The notes: generated from the sequence alone by a model not told the origin. Numbered from the stretch's first letter, positions 26,893 to 35,611 are shown. The stretch is DNA of 46,173 nt from Alphaproteobacteria bacterium (GCA_013389115.1 JACADY010000076.1:1-46173); one strand, 5' to 3'. Numbers and translations are program-made.

Positions 26893-27726
26893 TCAATCTC
26901 CGCCAAAGACCGCTTCATGCCGCTGCTCGATTTGGGGCCATAGCGAGGCGGCTTCCGGAAGGTCAAGACCAAATTCCGCCGCCAGGACCTCGATATAGTC
27001 TTTGGCGCTCTCAAGCGCCTGGTCGTGCACGCCATCGCCGTTTCGCCGGCGAAGGACTTTGCCGCGCAAGGAGAGGTGCGGGTCGGGAAAATGGCGTTGA
27101 ATGACCGCGTTCTGGACGAAGGGCGATTCCGGGCTCGTCTGCAGGAAGGTACAGACTTCCCCAAGAAGACGCTCATCGGCCGGCGCGTCCTCAAAGTCGA
27201 AGGATGGCGCGGCCCCATCCGGATCATTGTGAAAACGCCAAAAGCCGTCCTCAAGGCGCTCCAGGCGAAACGCCATGTGGCCCTGGCGATAGACCCCCTC
27301 GGCGAGCGGCACGGGTTCGAGCAGTCCATCGCCAAAGCCCACATCGCAGAGATAGGGCCGTCCCGCGATCTCCGTCTTAAGAATGAGGTGATTCCCGATC
27401 ATCTGATCGCCCTGGCTGGCTCTGTGAACGCCGCCCGCCATGCGGACCACGCTAAAGCCGAGCGCCTGCAGCGCGGCGCCGAGGCTGCCATTCATCTCAT
27501 AGCACCACCCACCGCGACCGCTGCCGATCTTGGTGAGTGCGTGCAGCGGGTTCGTCGTGACGGGCCTGCTCAACTGCACATCGAGGTTTTCGTACGGCAC
27601 CCTCAAGGCATGCGCACGGTGCACGCGGCAAAGCGTCGAGTAGTCGGGCGCAAGTCCCTCTCGGGCGAGCTCCAGCCGGGAGAAATAGGCATCGAGCGCG
27701 TCGCTTGGCAGCTTCGCGTTGTTCAT
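26893..27726 (-). CDS. Arylamine N-acetyltransferase
   Basis: NAT enzymes move acetyl from acetyl-CoA to arylamines and hydrazines. The 277-residue product has the catalytic triad: Cys75 in GRGGWCYEMNG, His113 in GNHLILK and Asp128 in LCDVGFGD. The N-terminal ALRVPYENLDVQL is typical. The canonical RGGYCFE is here RGGWCYE, a mild change. It starts 6 bp after the end of the frameshifted dehydrogenase gene and ends 87 bp before the ABC ATPase start, so all may share a transcript. Confidence 0.94.
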   Translation of the reverse strand: MNNAKLPSDALDAYFSRLELAREGLAPDYSTLCRVHRAHALRVPYENLDVQLSRPVTTNPLHALTKIGSGRGGWCYEMNGSLGAALQALGFSVVRMAGGVHRASQGDQMIGNHLILKTEIAGRPYLCDVGFGDGLLEPVPLAEGVYRQGHMAFRLERLEDGFWRFHNDPDGAAPSFDFEDAPADERLLGEVCTFLQTSPESPFVQNAVIQRHFPDPHLSLRGKVLRRRNGDGVHDQALESAKDYIEVLAAEFGLDLPEAASLWPQIEQRHEAVFGGD

Positions 27727-27732
27727 GGACCC

Positions 27733-28474
27733 TCACACCCTCAGCATCATGCCGCCATCGACCTTGATCCCCTGGCCGGTGACGAATCCGCTATCGGCCG
27801 AAGCAAGGAAAAGCGCCGCGCGCGAGATCAGCCGGCACGCCGAGGCGTTTCAGCGCCGCCTTTTTCGCCCACAACGCCGCCACGTCGGGCCGCACCTCCC
27901 AAAGTGGCATCGTCATGCCCGTTTGGATCGCGCCGGGCAACAGGTAGTTGGCGGTGATGCCGAACTTGCCAAGCTCGAGCGCCAGCGTGCGGGTCAGTCC
28001 ACCCACCCCCGCTTTCGATGCGCAATAGGCGGCAAGCCCGTAATCTGTGCCCTCGGCCATGACGCTGGCGACATTGATGATCCGCCCCGCCCCGCTGGCC
28101 TTGAGATGCGGGATGGCTGCGCGGCAAAGCCGGAACGGCGCGGTGAGGTTGACCGCGAGCGTCCGCTCCCAGTCCGCATCGCTCGTGGCTTCGGCCGGCG
28201 CATTCACCGCAACGCCCGCATTATTCATGAGGATGTCGAGCCGCCCGAACAGCGTCAGCGCCGCACCGATGATGCTTGCGGGCGCATCGGCATCGGCGAC
28301 GCTTTTCTCCAGGATGGAGATCCGCAAGACGTCCCGATGCGCCTCGCCAAGGCCCCGGCCGGGAAGATCGACGGCAAGAACTTCGGCGCCTTCGGCCGCA
28401 AAGAGTTGCGCGCTTGCGCGGCCGATCCCGCTGCCCGCGCCCGTGACGATGGCGGCCTTTCCCGCAAGTCGCAT
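27733..28474 (-). pseudogene. Short-chain dehydrogenase/reductase interrupted by a frameshift
   Basis: The N-terminal part is a normal SDR: VTGAGSGIGRAS, LMNNAGVAV, INVASVMA and the catalytic YCASK (in AAYCASKAG). Around 27816-27825, in a run of alternating G and C, the frame shifts. The original frame then ends at a TAG at 27791-27793 with GAFPCFGR. The next frame gives the expected SDR ending ALFLASADSGFVTGQG, then IKVDGGMMLRV, with a TGA at 27733-27735. Two missing bases (a GC unit) explain it. This is either a true inactivating mutation or a sequencing error in a GC run. The start at 28474 has a GGGG-type ribosome site. Confidence 0.88.
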
Positions 28475-28856
28475 CCCCGCACGCCCTCTCATGAAATGGT
28501 CTGTGGAATTACTTTGGCGCCGATCGCCCGTCACCGGCGAATAGGTAAGGGAGGGGGCCCTTGAAAACAAATGCCTGCCGGGTCGCGGCAGGCAAGGGGA
28601 TTGGCTGAAGAGAGGCTTGCTCAAAAGGCCCGGCCCGATCTGAAACCCTAGGGGGCTGGGGGGGCTGATTGACGGGGTCCCAAACCGGACCGGGCCCTTG
28701 AACGAGGATGAATATGGAAGCCCTTTGGGGCGCATGCTTGACCCGATTGGGGCGATTTGAGGGCGAAGATCACAGACGCGCGAGGGATGTGAAATCGCGA
28801 TGAGGCTCCTGCAACCTTTGCACTTGCGCACCCCCGCGAGCCGTCACATGCTGGTC
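28475..28856. other. 382-bp region with one clear hairpin and no gene
   Basis: This region lies between the divergent SDR (minus) and DUF2794 (plus) genes. It contains a perfect 8-bp hairpin, TGCCTGCC (28572-28579) with GGCAGGCA (28587-28594) and a 7-base loop, without a T-tract. Much of it is G-rich (28651-28668). Open frames here have no coding character, and I could not place promoters with confidence. Confidence 0.5.
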
Positions 28857-29261
28857 ATGATGGATGAACAACCCATAGTCCCGTTCCGTGCCGGCACCCG
28901 CCCCGCCTCACGGAACCTGAATGAGCAGGGCGGAACATTTGCCCCCGCCACCCGCGCGCCTGAGCTGGTGCATTTCGACCGGCGCGAGCTGATGGCGATC
29001 CTCAATGTATATGGCAGGATGGTCGCGGCCGGCGAATGGCGCGACTATGCCATTGACGGCCTCAAGGACGCGGCCTTTTTCTCCGTCTTTCGGCGCGCGA
29101 GCGAGGTGCCGCTCTACCGCATCGAGAAGCGGCCGCGCCTGCGCCAACGTCAAGGCGCCTATGCCGTTGTGACGGGCACGGGCCTCGTGCTCAAGCGCGG
29201 CCACGATCTCGCCCAGGTGCTGAAGGTATTCGAAACCAGGCGCTTCCAGATCGTCGGTTGA
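28857..29261 (+). CDS. DUF2794 family protein
   Basis: The conserved part runs from LVHFDRRELMAILNVYGRMV through AAGEWRDYAIDGL, AAFFSVFRRASEVPLYRIEK and a basic C-terminus. That matches DUF2794, a small family largely found in alphaproteobacteria and of unknown function. The start is uncertain: ATGs at 28800, 28848, 28857 and 28860 are in frame, and none has a perfect ribosome site. I use 28857, giving about 134 residues, close to the usual family length. Confidence 0.85.
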   Translation: MMDEQPIVPFRAGTRPASRNLNEQGGTFAPATRAPELVHFDRRELMAILNVYGRMVAAGEWRDYAIDGLKDAAFFSVFRRASEVPLYRIEKRPRLRQRQGAYAVVTGTGLVLKRGHDLAQVLKVFETRRFQIVG

Positions 29262-29288
29262 CCCGCTACTACCCCCTCGAAATACCAA

Positions 29289-29317
29289 ACCCCCGATGCC
29301 AGGAGCACCGGGGGTTG
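29289..29317. terminator. Hairpin between convergent DUF2794 and BI-1 genes
   Basis: AACCCCCG (29289-29296) and CGGGGGTT (29310-29317) form an 8-bp stem with a 13-base loop, 28 bp after the DUF2794 stop and 22 bp after the BI-1 stop. No long T-tract follows on either strand. A bidirectional terminator is likely from its position. Confidence 0.5.
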
Positions 29318-29338
29318 AGCGCCATTCGAAGGGCCTGC

Positions 29339-30067
29339 TTACTCCTCGCGATTGCCGAGCAGCTGCAGCAGGAACAAGAAGAGGTTGATGAAGTCGAGAT
29401 AGAGGCTGAGCGCGCCCATGATCGAAACCTTCGCCGCCGTCTCGCCCGTGTGGCCCACGACGAAATAAAGCTCCTTGAGGCGCTGCGTGTCATAGGCCGT
29501 GAGCCCCGCGAACACGAGCACGCCGACGATGCTGACCGCGAACTCAAGCGCGGGCGAGCCAAGGAAAATGTTCACGACCGAGGCGAGAATGATGCCGATA
29601 AGGCCCATGAACAGGAACGAGCCCCAGCCCGACAGATCCCGGTTCGTCGTATAGCCATAAAGGCTGAGCGCGCCGAACGAGGCCGCTGTGATGAACAGCA
29701 CCCGGACGATGTCGCCGACCGGATACATGAGGAAGATCGCCGACAGCGACAGCCCGACAAGCGCCGAGTAGACGTAGAATGTGACGGTCGCGGTCGAAGC
29801 ACTCATCTGCTCGATCCGCGCCGAAAGGAAGATCACCACGGCAAGCGGCGCGAAAATCACCACCCAGGATAGAGGGGTACCGAACAGCACCTGCATGAGG
29901 GCCGGCGTGTGCGACACCGCATAGGCGACAAGGCCCGTGACGCCAAGCCCGATCATCATGTGGCTATAAACGCCCTGCATGAACGTGCGCAGGCCCGCAT
30001 CATAGGCCGCACCCGCCTCGGCCCGGCCGGTCATGCCCCGCATGGCCCGGTTGTCATAGTCAGCCAT
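29339..30067 (-). CDS. Bax inhibitor-1/YccA family membrane protein
   Basis: The product of about 242 residues has seven hydrophobic helices after a short cytoplasmic start (MADYDNRAMRGMTG). It contains FVYS-type family features: RTFMQGVYSHMMIGLGVTG, GLTAYDTQRLKELY, and the C-terminal SLYLDFINLFLFLLQLLG. Bacterial BI-1 proteins are pH-sensitive Ca leak channels or FtsH partners. The role here is unproven. The ATG at 30067 has GGGAG upstream; a TTG two codons earlier is less likely. It is divergent from the aldo-keto reductase gene. Confidence 0.92.
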   Translation of the reverse strand: MADYDNRAMRGMTGRAEAGAAYDAGLRTFMQGVYSHMMIGLGVTGLVAYAVSHTPALMQVLFGTPLSWVVIFAPLAVVIFLSARIEQMSASTATVTFYVYSALVGLSLSAIFLMYPVGDIVRVLFITAASFGALSLYGYTTNRDLSGWGSFLFMGLIGIILASVVNIFLGSPALEFAVSIVGVLVFAGLTAYDTQRLKELYFVVGHTGETAAKVSIMGALSLYLDFINLFLFLLQLLGNREE

Positions 30068-30304
30068 TCTCAAGCTCCCAATTCTGCGGCGCGACGATGC
30101 GCCTCGTTGCCTTAGAATATCGATAACACCGGGCCGGAATTCAAGGCGGAGGCCCCGGTCTCGAGATGCTAAAGTATCACGATAACAACAAGATCGTGCG
30201 ATCCCGCATCAAGATATAGCGAAAAAACATCTTCTCTTGTCATTCCAGGTGAAATGGCGTGGGGTTGGCGAAACACAAATCCGCACACGATCCAGGAGCC
30301 CCGC

Positions 30305-31345
30305 ATGGAATACCGCCCCCTTGGCCACACGGGGACGAAGGTTTCGGCCCTTTGTCTCGGCACCATGACCTTCGGCCAGCAGAACACCGAGGCCGACGGC
30401 CACGCCCAGATGGACTATGCGCTGGAGAAGGGTATTAACTTTTTCGACACGGCCGAACTCTATGCGGCCCCCCCCAAGCCCGAGACGCAAGGCTCGACCG
30501 AGCGGATCATCGGCTCCTGGTTCAAGACGCGCAAGAACCGCGACAAGGTCATTCTTGCAAGCAAGATCGCCGGGCGCTCGCCGATGACCTGGTTTCGCGA
30601 CAGCGGCGCGCCGAGCGAGCAGTCTCCCGCCCAGATCAGGGAGGCGGTCGAGAAGAGCCTCAAGCGATTGCAGACCGACTATATCGACCTCTATCAGCTT
30701 CACTGGCCCGACCGGCCGATCAACATCTTTGGCGGCCTTGGCTATACGCGGATCGAAGCGGCCTCGAACCCCATCGAGACGATCCTTGAAACACTGGGCG
30801 AGATCGTGAAGGCGGGCAAGATCCGCTGGATCGGCCTCTCCAACGAGACCCCCTGGGGCGTCATGACGTTTCTGCATCATGCCAAGGCGAGGGGACTGCC
30901 GGCCGTCCAGGCGGTCCAGAACGCGTACAACCTCATCAACCGGACATATGAGATAGGCCTGTCTGAAATCGCCCATCGCGAGGGTGTGGGGCTTCTGGCC
31001 TATTCGCCCCTGGCGCAGGGCTATCTGACGGGCAAATATGCCAACGGCGCCCTGCCCCAGGGCTCCCGCAAGCAGCTTTTCAACCGCCTGCAGCGTTATG
31101 AGAGCCCTCAGGCCGCCCGCGCAATCGATTCCTATCTGAAGCTTGCCCGGCGCCACGATCTTGATCCCGCGCAGATGGCGCTCGCCTTTGTGACGAGCCG
31201 CCCCTTCGTGACCGCGAACATCATCGGCGCCACAACGATGGACCAGTTGAAGACCAATATCGCAAGCACGAGTATCAATCTGTCTGAGGAAATCTTGAAG
31301 GAGATCGAGGCCCTGCACCTCGACCAACCGAACCCAGCCCCGTGA
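30305..31345 (+). CDS. Aldo-keto reductase (Tas-like)
   Basis: The 346-residue enzyme belongs to the NADP(H)-dependent AKR superfamily. It starts MEYRPLGHTGTKVSALCLGTM. The catalytic tetrad is visible: Asp and Tyr in FFDTAELYA, Lys in ILASKIAG and His in YQLHWPD. The long loop with WFRDSGAPSEQSP and the NIFGGLGYT segment resemble E. coli Tas. The substrate is unknown. An AGGAG ribosome site fixes the start. It overlaps thpR by GTGA. Confidence 0.93.
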   Translation: MEYRPLGHTGTKVSALCLGTMTFGQQNTEADGHAQMDYALEKGINFFDTAELYAAPPKPETQGSTERIIGSWFKTRKNRDKVILASKIAGRSPMTWFRDSGAPSEQSPAQIREAVEKSLKRLQTDYIDLYQLHWPDRPINIFGGLGYTRIEAASNPIETILETLGEIVKAGKIRWIGLSNETPWGVMTFLHHAKARGLPAVQAVQNAYNLINRTYEIGLSEIAHREGVGLLAYSPLAQGYLTGKYANGALPQGSRKQLFNRLQRYESPQAARAIDSYLKLARRHDLDPAQMALAFVTSRPFVTANIIGATTMDQLKTNIASTSINLSEEILKEIEALHLDQPNPAP

Positions 31346-31878
31346 TCCGACTCTTTACGGCCTTGAGCCTGCCAGTCACCGTGCGCAACCGCCTGGGCGA
31401 CCTTGAAGGCGGCATCCCGGGCGCGCGCTGGGTTGATCCGGAGGAGATGCACATCACCTTGCGCTTTATCGGCGAGGTGGATGAGAACATCGGGCACGAC
31501 ATCGATGATGCCTTGAGCGCCATCCGGGCGCCCGCCTTCCGCCTGTCCCTGTCGGAGTTACGGGAATTCGGCGGCAAACAGCCTCACGCACTTTTTGCGG
31601 CCGTGCCGCGCAACGAGGCTCTTTTCCACCTTGTGCAAAAGGTCGAGACCGCGCTGCGACGCCTCGGCCTTGCAGCAGACGCCCGCAAGTATACGCCGCA
31701 CGTGACGCTCGCCCGGCTGAAAAACGCGCCTTACGAAAAGATTGCGGCGTTCATCGCGCACCATAACCTGTTCTCGACCGAAGACTTCGAAATTAACACA
31801 TTTACTTTGTTTTCAAGCCATCCCGGTCCCGGCGGCAGTCATTACGTGCCAGAGCGGATTTATCCTCTGGAGGTCTGA
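31342..31878 (+). CDS. thpR: RNA 2',3'-cyclic phosphodiesterase (2H family)
   Basis: ThpR opens 2',3'-cyclic phosphates at RNA ends. The 178-residue product carries the two HxTx motifs of the 2H superfamily, HITL (about 37) and HVTL (about 120), each in a family context (MHITLRFIGEV, YTPHVTLARLK). The start is a GTG that overlaps the AKR stop, so translation is coupled. The next gene in the operon is the membrane protein at 31907. Confidence 0.94.
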   Translation: MIRLFTALSLPVTVRNRLGDLEGGIPGARWVDPEEMHITLRFIGEVDENIGHDIDDALSAIRAPAFRLSLSELREFGGKQPHALFAAVPRNEALFHLVQKVETALRRLGLAADARKYTPHVTLARLKNAPYEKIAAFIAHHNLFSTEDFEINTFTLFSSHPGPGGSHYVPERIYPLEV

Positions 31879-31906
31879 ACGCGTCTCACCTAAACTGAAT
31901 TTTAGT

Positions 31907-33121
31907 ATGTACGGTCTGCGTACGGGGGCGTTCTTGTTAAGTGATCTGATACGGGCGCTGCGCGCATATGGCGCGGCGCTGTGGCGGAGTTTGAACCCGC
32001 TATCGCTTTCGCGTGATGCGATCACCGAAACGATTGACATGAGCGCGGGCTGGTTTTTCTTCGGCTCGCTCGTCTGGGCCGCCCTGCTCTATGTCGGCCT
32101 CTACCCCGATGACCCCCTCAAATTGCTGCTTCTGCCCGATGAGGGGCCGGTTTGGGCCGGGCTGCTCGCCAAGATCACCCCCGGCTGGCTGGTTGCGGCA
32201 ACGGGTCTTTTCCTTATTCACGTGTTGTTTCCCGCAGTGCTGACCAAACTGGTCGCCTGGCGCGTGTCCTTCTCCTTCATTCTCTCGGTCTGGGCCGCCC
32301 TCATCGCGGGCCCCCTTTTCTTCGTCTATCTCGTGATCACGGTTCTCCAGAACTTGTCCAATTACTGGGACCTGCATCTGGCGATGATGCCGGCCGGCGC
32401 CGCGTTGACCGTTTTCTTCCTGTTCTGGTTCGGCTTTGTCGTATGGAGTCAGCTTCGTGCGGCGCTGCAGCTGTCCCTTGCGGCTTCGGCTTTCACCCTA
32501 TTGACTGTGACGGCCGCGAATATCGCAACGCTGGAAGTCGGCTGGCGGCAATTCGCCGGCGTCTATTTTGTGCCGCGCGACCTTTCCTTGGTGGGTGTCC
32601 CCCCTGGCCTGAACTCGGGCGAGGTCATTCTTGCCGATTACGCCCTTTATCGCTGGTTCTGCCTGCCTAAGTCGGGTGACCTCATTCTCGAGGGCGAGAC
32701 GCCGGCCGACTATGACATCATGCGCATCATCGCGGTCGAGGGCGACAGACTGGAGCTGTCCAAGGACGGCGCCTTCAGCATCAATGGCGTGCCCGTGCAA
32801 TCGATACCGGAGGGCAATCTCAGCCTGTGGCTGCCCGGTGAAGACGAGCGCCTCACCGTTCCGGCCTTTCGCCAGCGACTGCCCAATGGGGCCTCTTACG
32901 CGGTCATCGGACTCTCGGCACTGCCGGGCCTGGAGCCCGGCGTCATCGAGGTCCCGCAAGGAAAGGTCCTCCTTGCGCCAGACGATCGCCGTGTCGAGGG
33001 GGGTGTGCCGGTAAAGGAGGCAGTCATTGTCGGGACCAAGCAAATTGCCGCACGCGTGCGCTATCGCCTCTGGCCACTTTGGACGCCACTCGAATCCTGG
33101 CCGGAAGGCGACCCTCCTTAG
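31907..33121 (+). CDS. Polytopic membrane protein with an S26 signal-peptidase-like, apparently inactive domain
   Basis: The 404-residue product has about five helices in residues 48-205 (for example GWFFFGSLVWAALLYVGLY), possibly a Yip1-like unit. A soluble C-terminal region from about 225 to 395 follows. This resembles LepB: PKSGDLILEG, then YDIMRIIAVEGD (268-280), where active enzymes have YIKRVIALPGD, and LLAPDDRRVEGG (355-366) at the GDNRDNSxDSR position. The catalytic Lys is Met272 and no Ser-Met-x-Pro motif is visible. It may be a pseudoenzyme or a divergent peptidase. It is 28 bp after thpR. The active LepB is at 34892. Confidence 0.75.
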   Translation: MYGLRTGAFLLSDLIRALRAYGAALWRSLNPLSLSRDAITETIDMSAGWFFFGSLVWAALLYVGLYPDDPLKLLLLPDEGPVWAGLLAKITPGWLVAATGLFLIHVLFPAVLTKLVAWRVSFSFILSVWAALIAGPLFFVYLVITVLQNLSNYWDLHLAMMPAGAALTVFFLFWFGFVVWSQLRAALQLSLAASAFTLLTVTAANIATLEVGWRQFAGVYFVPRDLSLVGVPPGLNSGEVILADYALYRWFCLPKSGDLILEGETPADYDIMRIIAVEGDRLELSKDGAFSINGVPVQSIPEGNLSLWLPGEDERLTVPAFRQRLPNGASYAVIGLSALPGLEPGVIEVPQGKVLLAPDDRRVEGGVPVKEAVIVGTKQIAARVRYRLWPLWTPLESWPEGDPP

Positions 33122-33160
33122 GCCCCAGCGACGCTCTGCAGAGCTGGTTGCGCCTGCCCG

Positions 33161-33230
33161 CCTTCTCCCCCAAGGGGAGGTGCTTACAATGAAAAACCCC
33201 TCCCCACGAAAGGGGGAGGGGCTTCGGGTT
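33161..33230. repeat. Composite palindromic repeat, type D (copy 2)
   Basis: Hairpin CTCCCC/GGGGAG (33165-33179) precedes CCCCTCCCC (33197-33205) paired with GGGGAGGGG (33213-33221). The order AGGGGAGGTG, AATGAAAA, CCCTCCCC matches the copy at 2949-3040. It sits between the convergent membrane-protein and ompW genes and may help end transcription from both. Confidence 0.7.
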
Positions 33231-33308
33231 GGCGGAAGGATTCTCCTCCCGCATCATTCTACAGTCCGAGGCCACCCCGCAGCGAAGGGATGCCAGGCCG
33301 TCAGCGCA

Positions 33309-33929
33309 TCAGAACTGGTAGCGCAGGCCAACGCCGATCAGCCAGGGATCGATGTCCACATCGGCCGTCACGCCGAGGGGCGCGATCGTCGCTTCGGTGT
33401 TCAGCCAGATCTTCTTGACATCGACATTGACCGACCAGTGATCGTTGATCGGGAAGTCGGCGCCCGCCTGCAGGGCAAAGCCGAACGCGTTGTCGTATTC
33501 GACATCGAGGCCCGAGGCTTCGCCATTGACGTTGTAGAAGACCGTGTAGTTGATGCCAGCGCCGACATAGGGGCGGAACGTGTCGCTGTCGGGCGTGAAG
33601 TTGTACTGGACGAGCAGCGTCGGGGGCAGCAGCCACACTTCGCCGAGGTCGAGATTGGTGGGCGTGTGCTTCACTTCGTGCGGCGCCGTCGCGGCGATGA
33701 GCTCAAGCGAGATGTTCGGCGTGACGAAGTACGTGAAGTTGAGTTCCGGCACGACGGCTTCGTCGATGTCGACATTGCCGCCGATGGGAGAGACCGTGGC
33801 GTCTTCATCGGGAGCGACAACGAGGATGCGGCCACCGATCTTCCAGGGGCTGTGCCCCATGTCTTCGGCGAGGGCAGGAACGCTGGCGCTCGCCATCAAG
33901 GCGGCCGCGGCAAGGACACGGATGATCAT
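33309..33929 (-). CDS. ompW: OmpW-family outer membrane protein
   Basis: The 206-residue product has a signal peptide (1-21, ending VPALAED) and eight predicted beta strands. Its OmpW features are PWKIGGRILVVAPDED, LELIAATAPHEV, and LLPPTLLVQYNF. It ends GVGLRYQF with the terminal phenylalanine that BamA recognises. OmpW forms a small hydrophobic channel. A 9/10 FNR/FixK box lies about 100 bp upstream of its ATG, so oxygen-dependent control is plausible, as in E. coli. Confidence 0.94.
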   Translation of the reverse strand: MIIRVLAAAALMASASVPALAEDMGHSPWKIGGRILVVAPDEDATVSPIGGNVDIDEAVVPELNFTYFVTPNISLELIAATAPHEVKHTPTNLDLGEVWLLPPTLLVQYNFTPDSDTFRPYVGAGINYTVFYNVNGEASGLDVEYDNAFGFALQAGADFPINDHWSVNVDVKKIWLNTEATIAPLGVTADVDIDPWLIGVGLRYQF

Positions 33930-34023
33930 GATGAGAGTTCTCCGGCTGGGAGGTCGTGTAAACGGGAGCTGGCTCCCGCCTGTTTCGTGAGCGTACGATT
34001 AGGCTGGTACTCCTTTCGCGCAG

Positions 34024-34037
34024 ATGATGTAAATCAA
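34024..34037. promoter_or_regulatory. FNR/FixK-type box in the ompW-sirtuin intergenic region
   Basis: On the minus strand the sequence is TTGAT-TTAC-ATCAT, matching the consensus TTGAT-N4-ATCAA at nine of ten positions. Its centre is about 101 bp upstream of the ompW ATG and about 63 bp upstream of the cobB-type GTG. It could serve either gene. CRP/FNR-family binding is an inference from the motif alone. Confidence 0.6.
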
Positions 34038-34093
34038 CGGGAGAGACTTCCCGTGCAATTGAATCAAAAAAGCCACAATCGGAACTTTGAACC

Positions 34094-34801
34094 GTGTCTG
34101 GAAATTTTGAACGCGTCGTTATTCTCTCCGGCGCCGGCATCTCCGCGGAGTCCGGCCTTGGCACTTTTCGCGACAAGGATGGGCTTTGGACGAAGTACGA
34201 CCTCAACGATGTTGCAACGCCGGAGGGTTTCGCCCGCAACAAGCCGCTCGTCCATGCCTTCTACAACGCCCGCCGCAAAGGGCTGCTGAAAGCCGCGCCC
34301 AACGCGGCGCATGCGGCGATCGCGCAGCTTGAAACGCAGTTCAAGGGCGATGTCCTCGTCATCACCCAGAACGTCGATGACCTGCACGAGCGCGCGGGCT
34401 CACGCAACCTTATCCACATGCACGGCGAGCTCTTGCGCGCCCTGTGTGCGCTCTGCGGCGAGAGCCGCCCCTGGGTCGAAGACTTGAGCGAGCACCTCTC
34501 CTGTCCGTCCTGCGGCAAAACGGGCTATATGCGCCCCGATGTCGTATGGTTCGGCGAAATGCCCTATCGGATGGACGAGATCTATGACCGGCTGGCGGCC
34601 TGCGATCTTTTCGTCTCGATCGGCACGAGCGGCACGGTCTACCCTGCCGCGGGCTTCGTCGCTGAAGCGCGCGCGCATGGCGCCCAGACGGTGGAGCTCA
34701 ACCTGGAGCCATCCGAAGGCGTCACCTTGTTTCAGCGCCGCCATCACGGACCTGCAACAAAGATCGTTCCTGAATATGTCAGCGAGCTTCTTGATCTGTG
34801 A
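34094..34801 (+). CDS. cobB: NAD-dependent protein deacylase (sirtuin)
   Basis: The 235-residue sirtuin has the NAD-binding GAGISAESGLGTFR, QNVDDLHE, the catalytic histidine in HMHGEL, and a four-cysteine zinc site (CALC, CPSC). CobB-type enzymes remove acetyl or succinyl groups from lysines such as that of acetyl-CoA synthetase. The start is a GTG at 34094. Residues Tyr and Arg in NARRKG, used by desuccinylases (Y-x-x-R), appear as FYNARR, which is suggestive but not decisive. Confidence 0.94.
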   Translation: MSGNFERVVILSGAGISAESGLGTFRDKDGLWTKYDLNDVATPEGFARNKPLVHAFYNARRKGLLKAAPNAAHAAIAQLETQFKGDVLVITQNVDDLHERAGSRNLIHMHGELLRALCALCGESRPWVEDLSEHLSCPSCGKTGYMRPDVVWFGEMPYRMDEIYDRLAACDLFVSIGTSGTVYPAAGFVAEARAHGAQTVELNLEPSEGVTLFQRRHHGPATKIVPEYVSELLDL

Positions 34802-34891
34802 CTGTAGACCTATCGACACATGAGGGATGGCCGCGGTTGGAAAAGCGCATGCCATCTCGTTTCCCCGCTCAGCGTAAGGGTTAGTATTCCG

Positions 34892-35602
34892 ATGCAGCAA
34901 TTCAACGAGGCGGTAAAGTCGCTCGCCATTGTCGTTGCCATGTTCTTTGCCTTCACGACGGTCTGCGCGGCGTCCTACCGCATTCCCAGCGAAAGCATGG
35001 TCCCCACGCTCAAGGTCGGCGACCGTGTCGTCGTGAGCAAATTCGCCTATGGCTTCAGCCGCTTCTCGCTGCCCTTGGGGCTGGGCACGCTCCTGCCGCC
35101 GATGGGCCGCCTGCTCGGCTCGCTGCCACGGCGCGGCGATGTCGTCGTGTTTGCGCACCCGCAAACGGGCATCGACTACATCAAGCGCGTGATCGCGCTG
35201 CCCGGCGACACGATTGAGATGCGCGATGGCGCGGTCATCATCAATGGCACCGCCGTGCCGCGGCATCTGACGCGCGAGTACCGCTTCGACGAATATGCGG
35301 GGACCGTGATCGCGGTTGAGGAATATGAAGAGAAATTGCCGCAAGGGCGCGCGCACACGCTTGTCGAGCGCCCGGGCGTCGACTTTGGCGACAACTTCCC
35401 TCGAACGACGATTCCCGAGGGATATTTGTTCGTCATGGGCGACAATCGCGACAACTCATCCGACAGCCGCTTCAGAAACGGCGTCGGCCTGCTGCCGGTG
35501 GAAAACCTCATCGGCCGGGCGGAGTTCATCAGCTTTTCCTTCGCCGCATGCGGCGAGATCGACAGCGACTGCGCCTGGCGCGCGCTGAGCGGCCTGCACT
35601 GA
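34892..35602 (+). CDS. lepB: Signal peptidase I
   Basis: LepB cleaves signal peptides from exported proteins. The 236-residue product has one N-terminal anchor (about 8-27). Active-site Ser35 is in IPSESMVPTL and Lys98 is in DYIKRVIALPGD. The GDNRDNSSDSR box is intact. I start at the ATG at 34892 (MQQFNEAVKSL); the longer frame upstream is weak. It follows cobB by 90 bp. In many alphaproteobacteria lepB is linked to rnc and era, which are absent here. Confidence 0.96.
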   Translation: MQQFNEAVKSLAIVVAMFFAFTTVCAASYRIPSESMVPTLKVGDRVVVSKFAYGFSRFSLPLGLGTLLPPMGRLLGSLPRRGDVVVFAHPQTGIDYIKRVIALPGDTIEMRDGAVIINGTAVPRHLTREYRFDEYAGTVIAVEEYEEKLPQGRAHTLVERPGVDFGDNFPRTTIPEGYLFVMGDNRDNSSDSRFRNGVGLLPVENLIGRAEFISFSFAACGEIDSDCAWRALSGLH

Positions 35603-35611
35603 CCGCGCCAC

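Noticed and set aside
30068..30304. Similar TATCGATAACA and TATCACGATAACA segments upstream of the aldo-keto reductase gene
   Set aside because: They are about 57 bp apart and AT-rich, and the match is too short and imperfect to call a regulator site.
32152..33043. Alternative frames inside the signal-peptidase-like gene
   Set aside because: The chosen frame has clear membrane helices and LepB-like motifs; the others are Arg-rich shadows.
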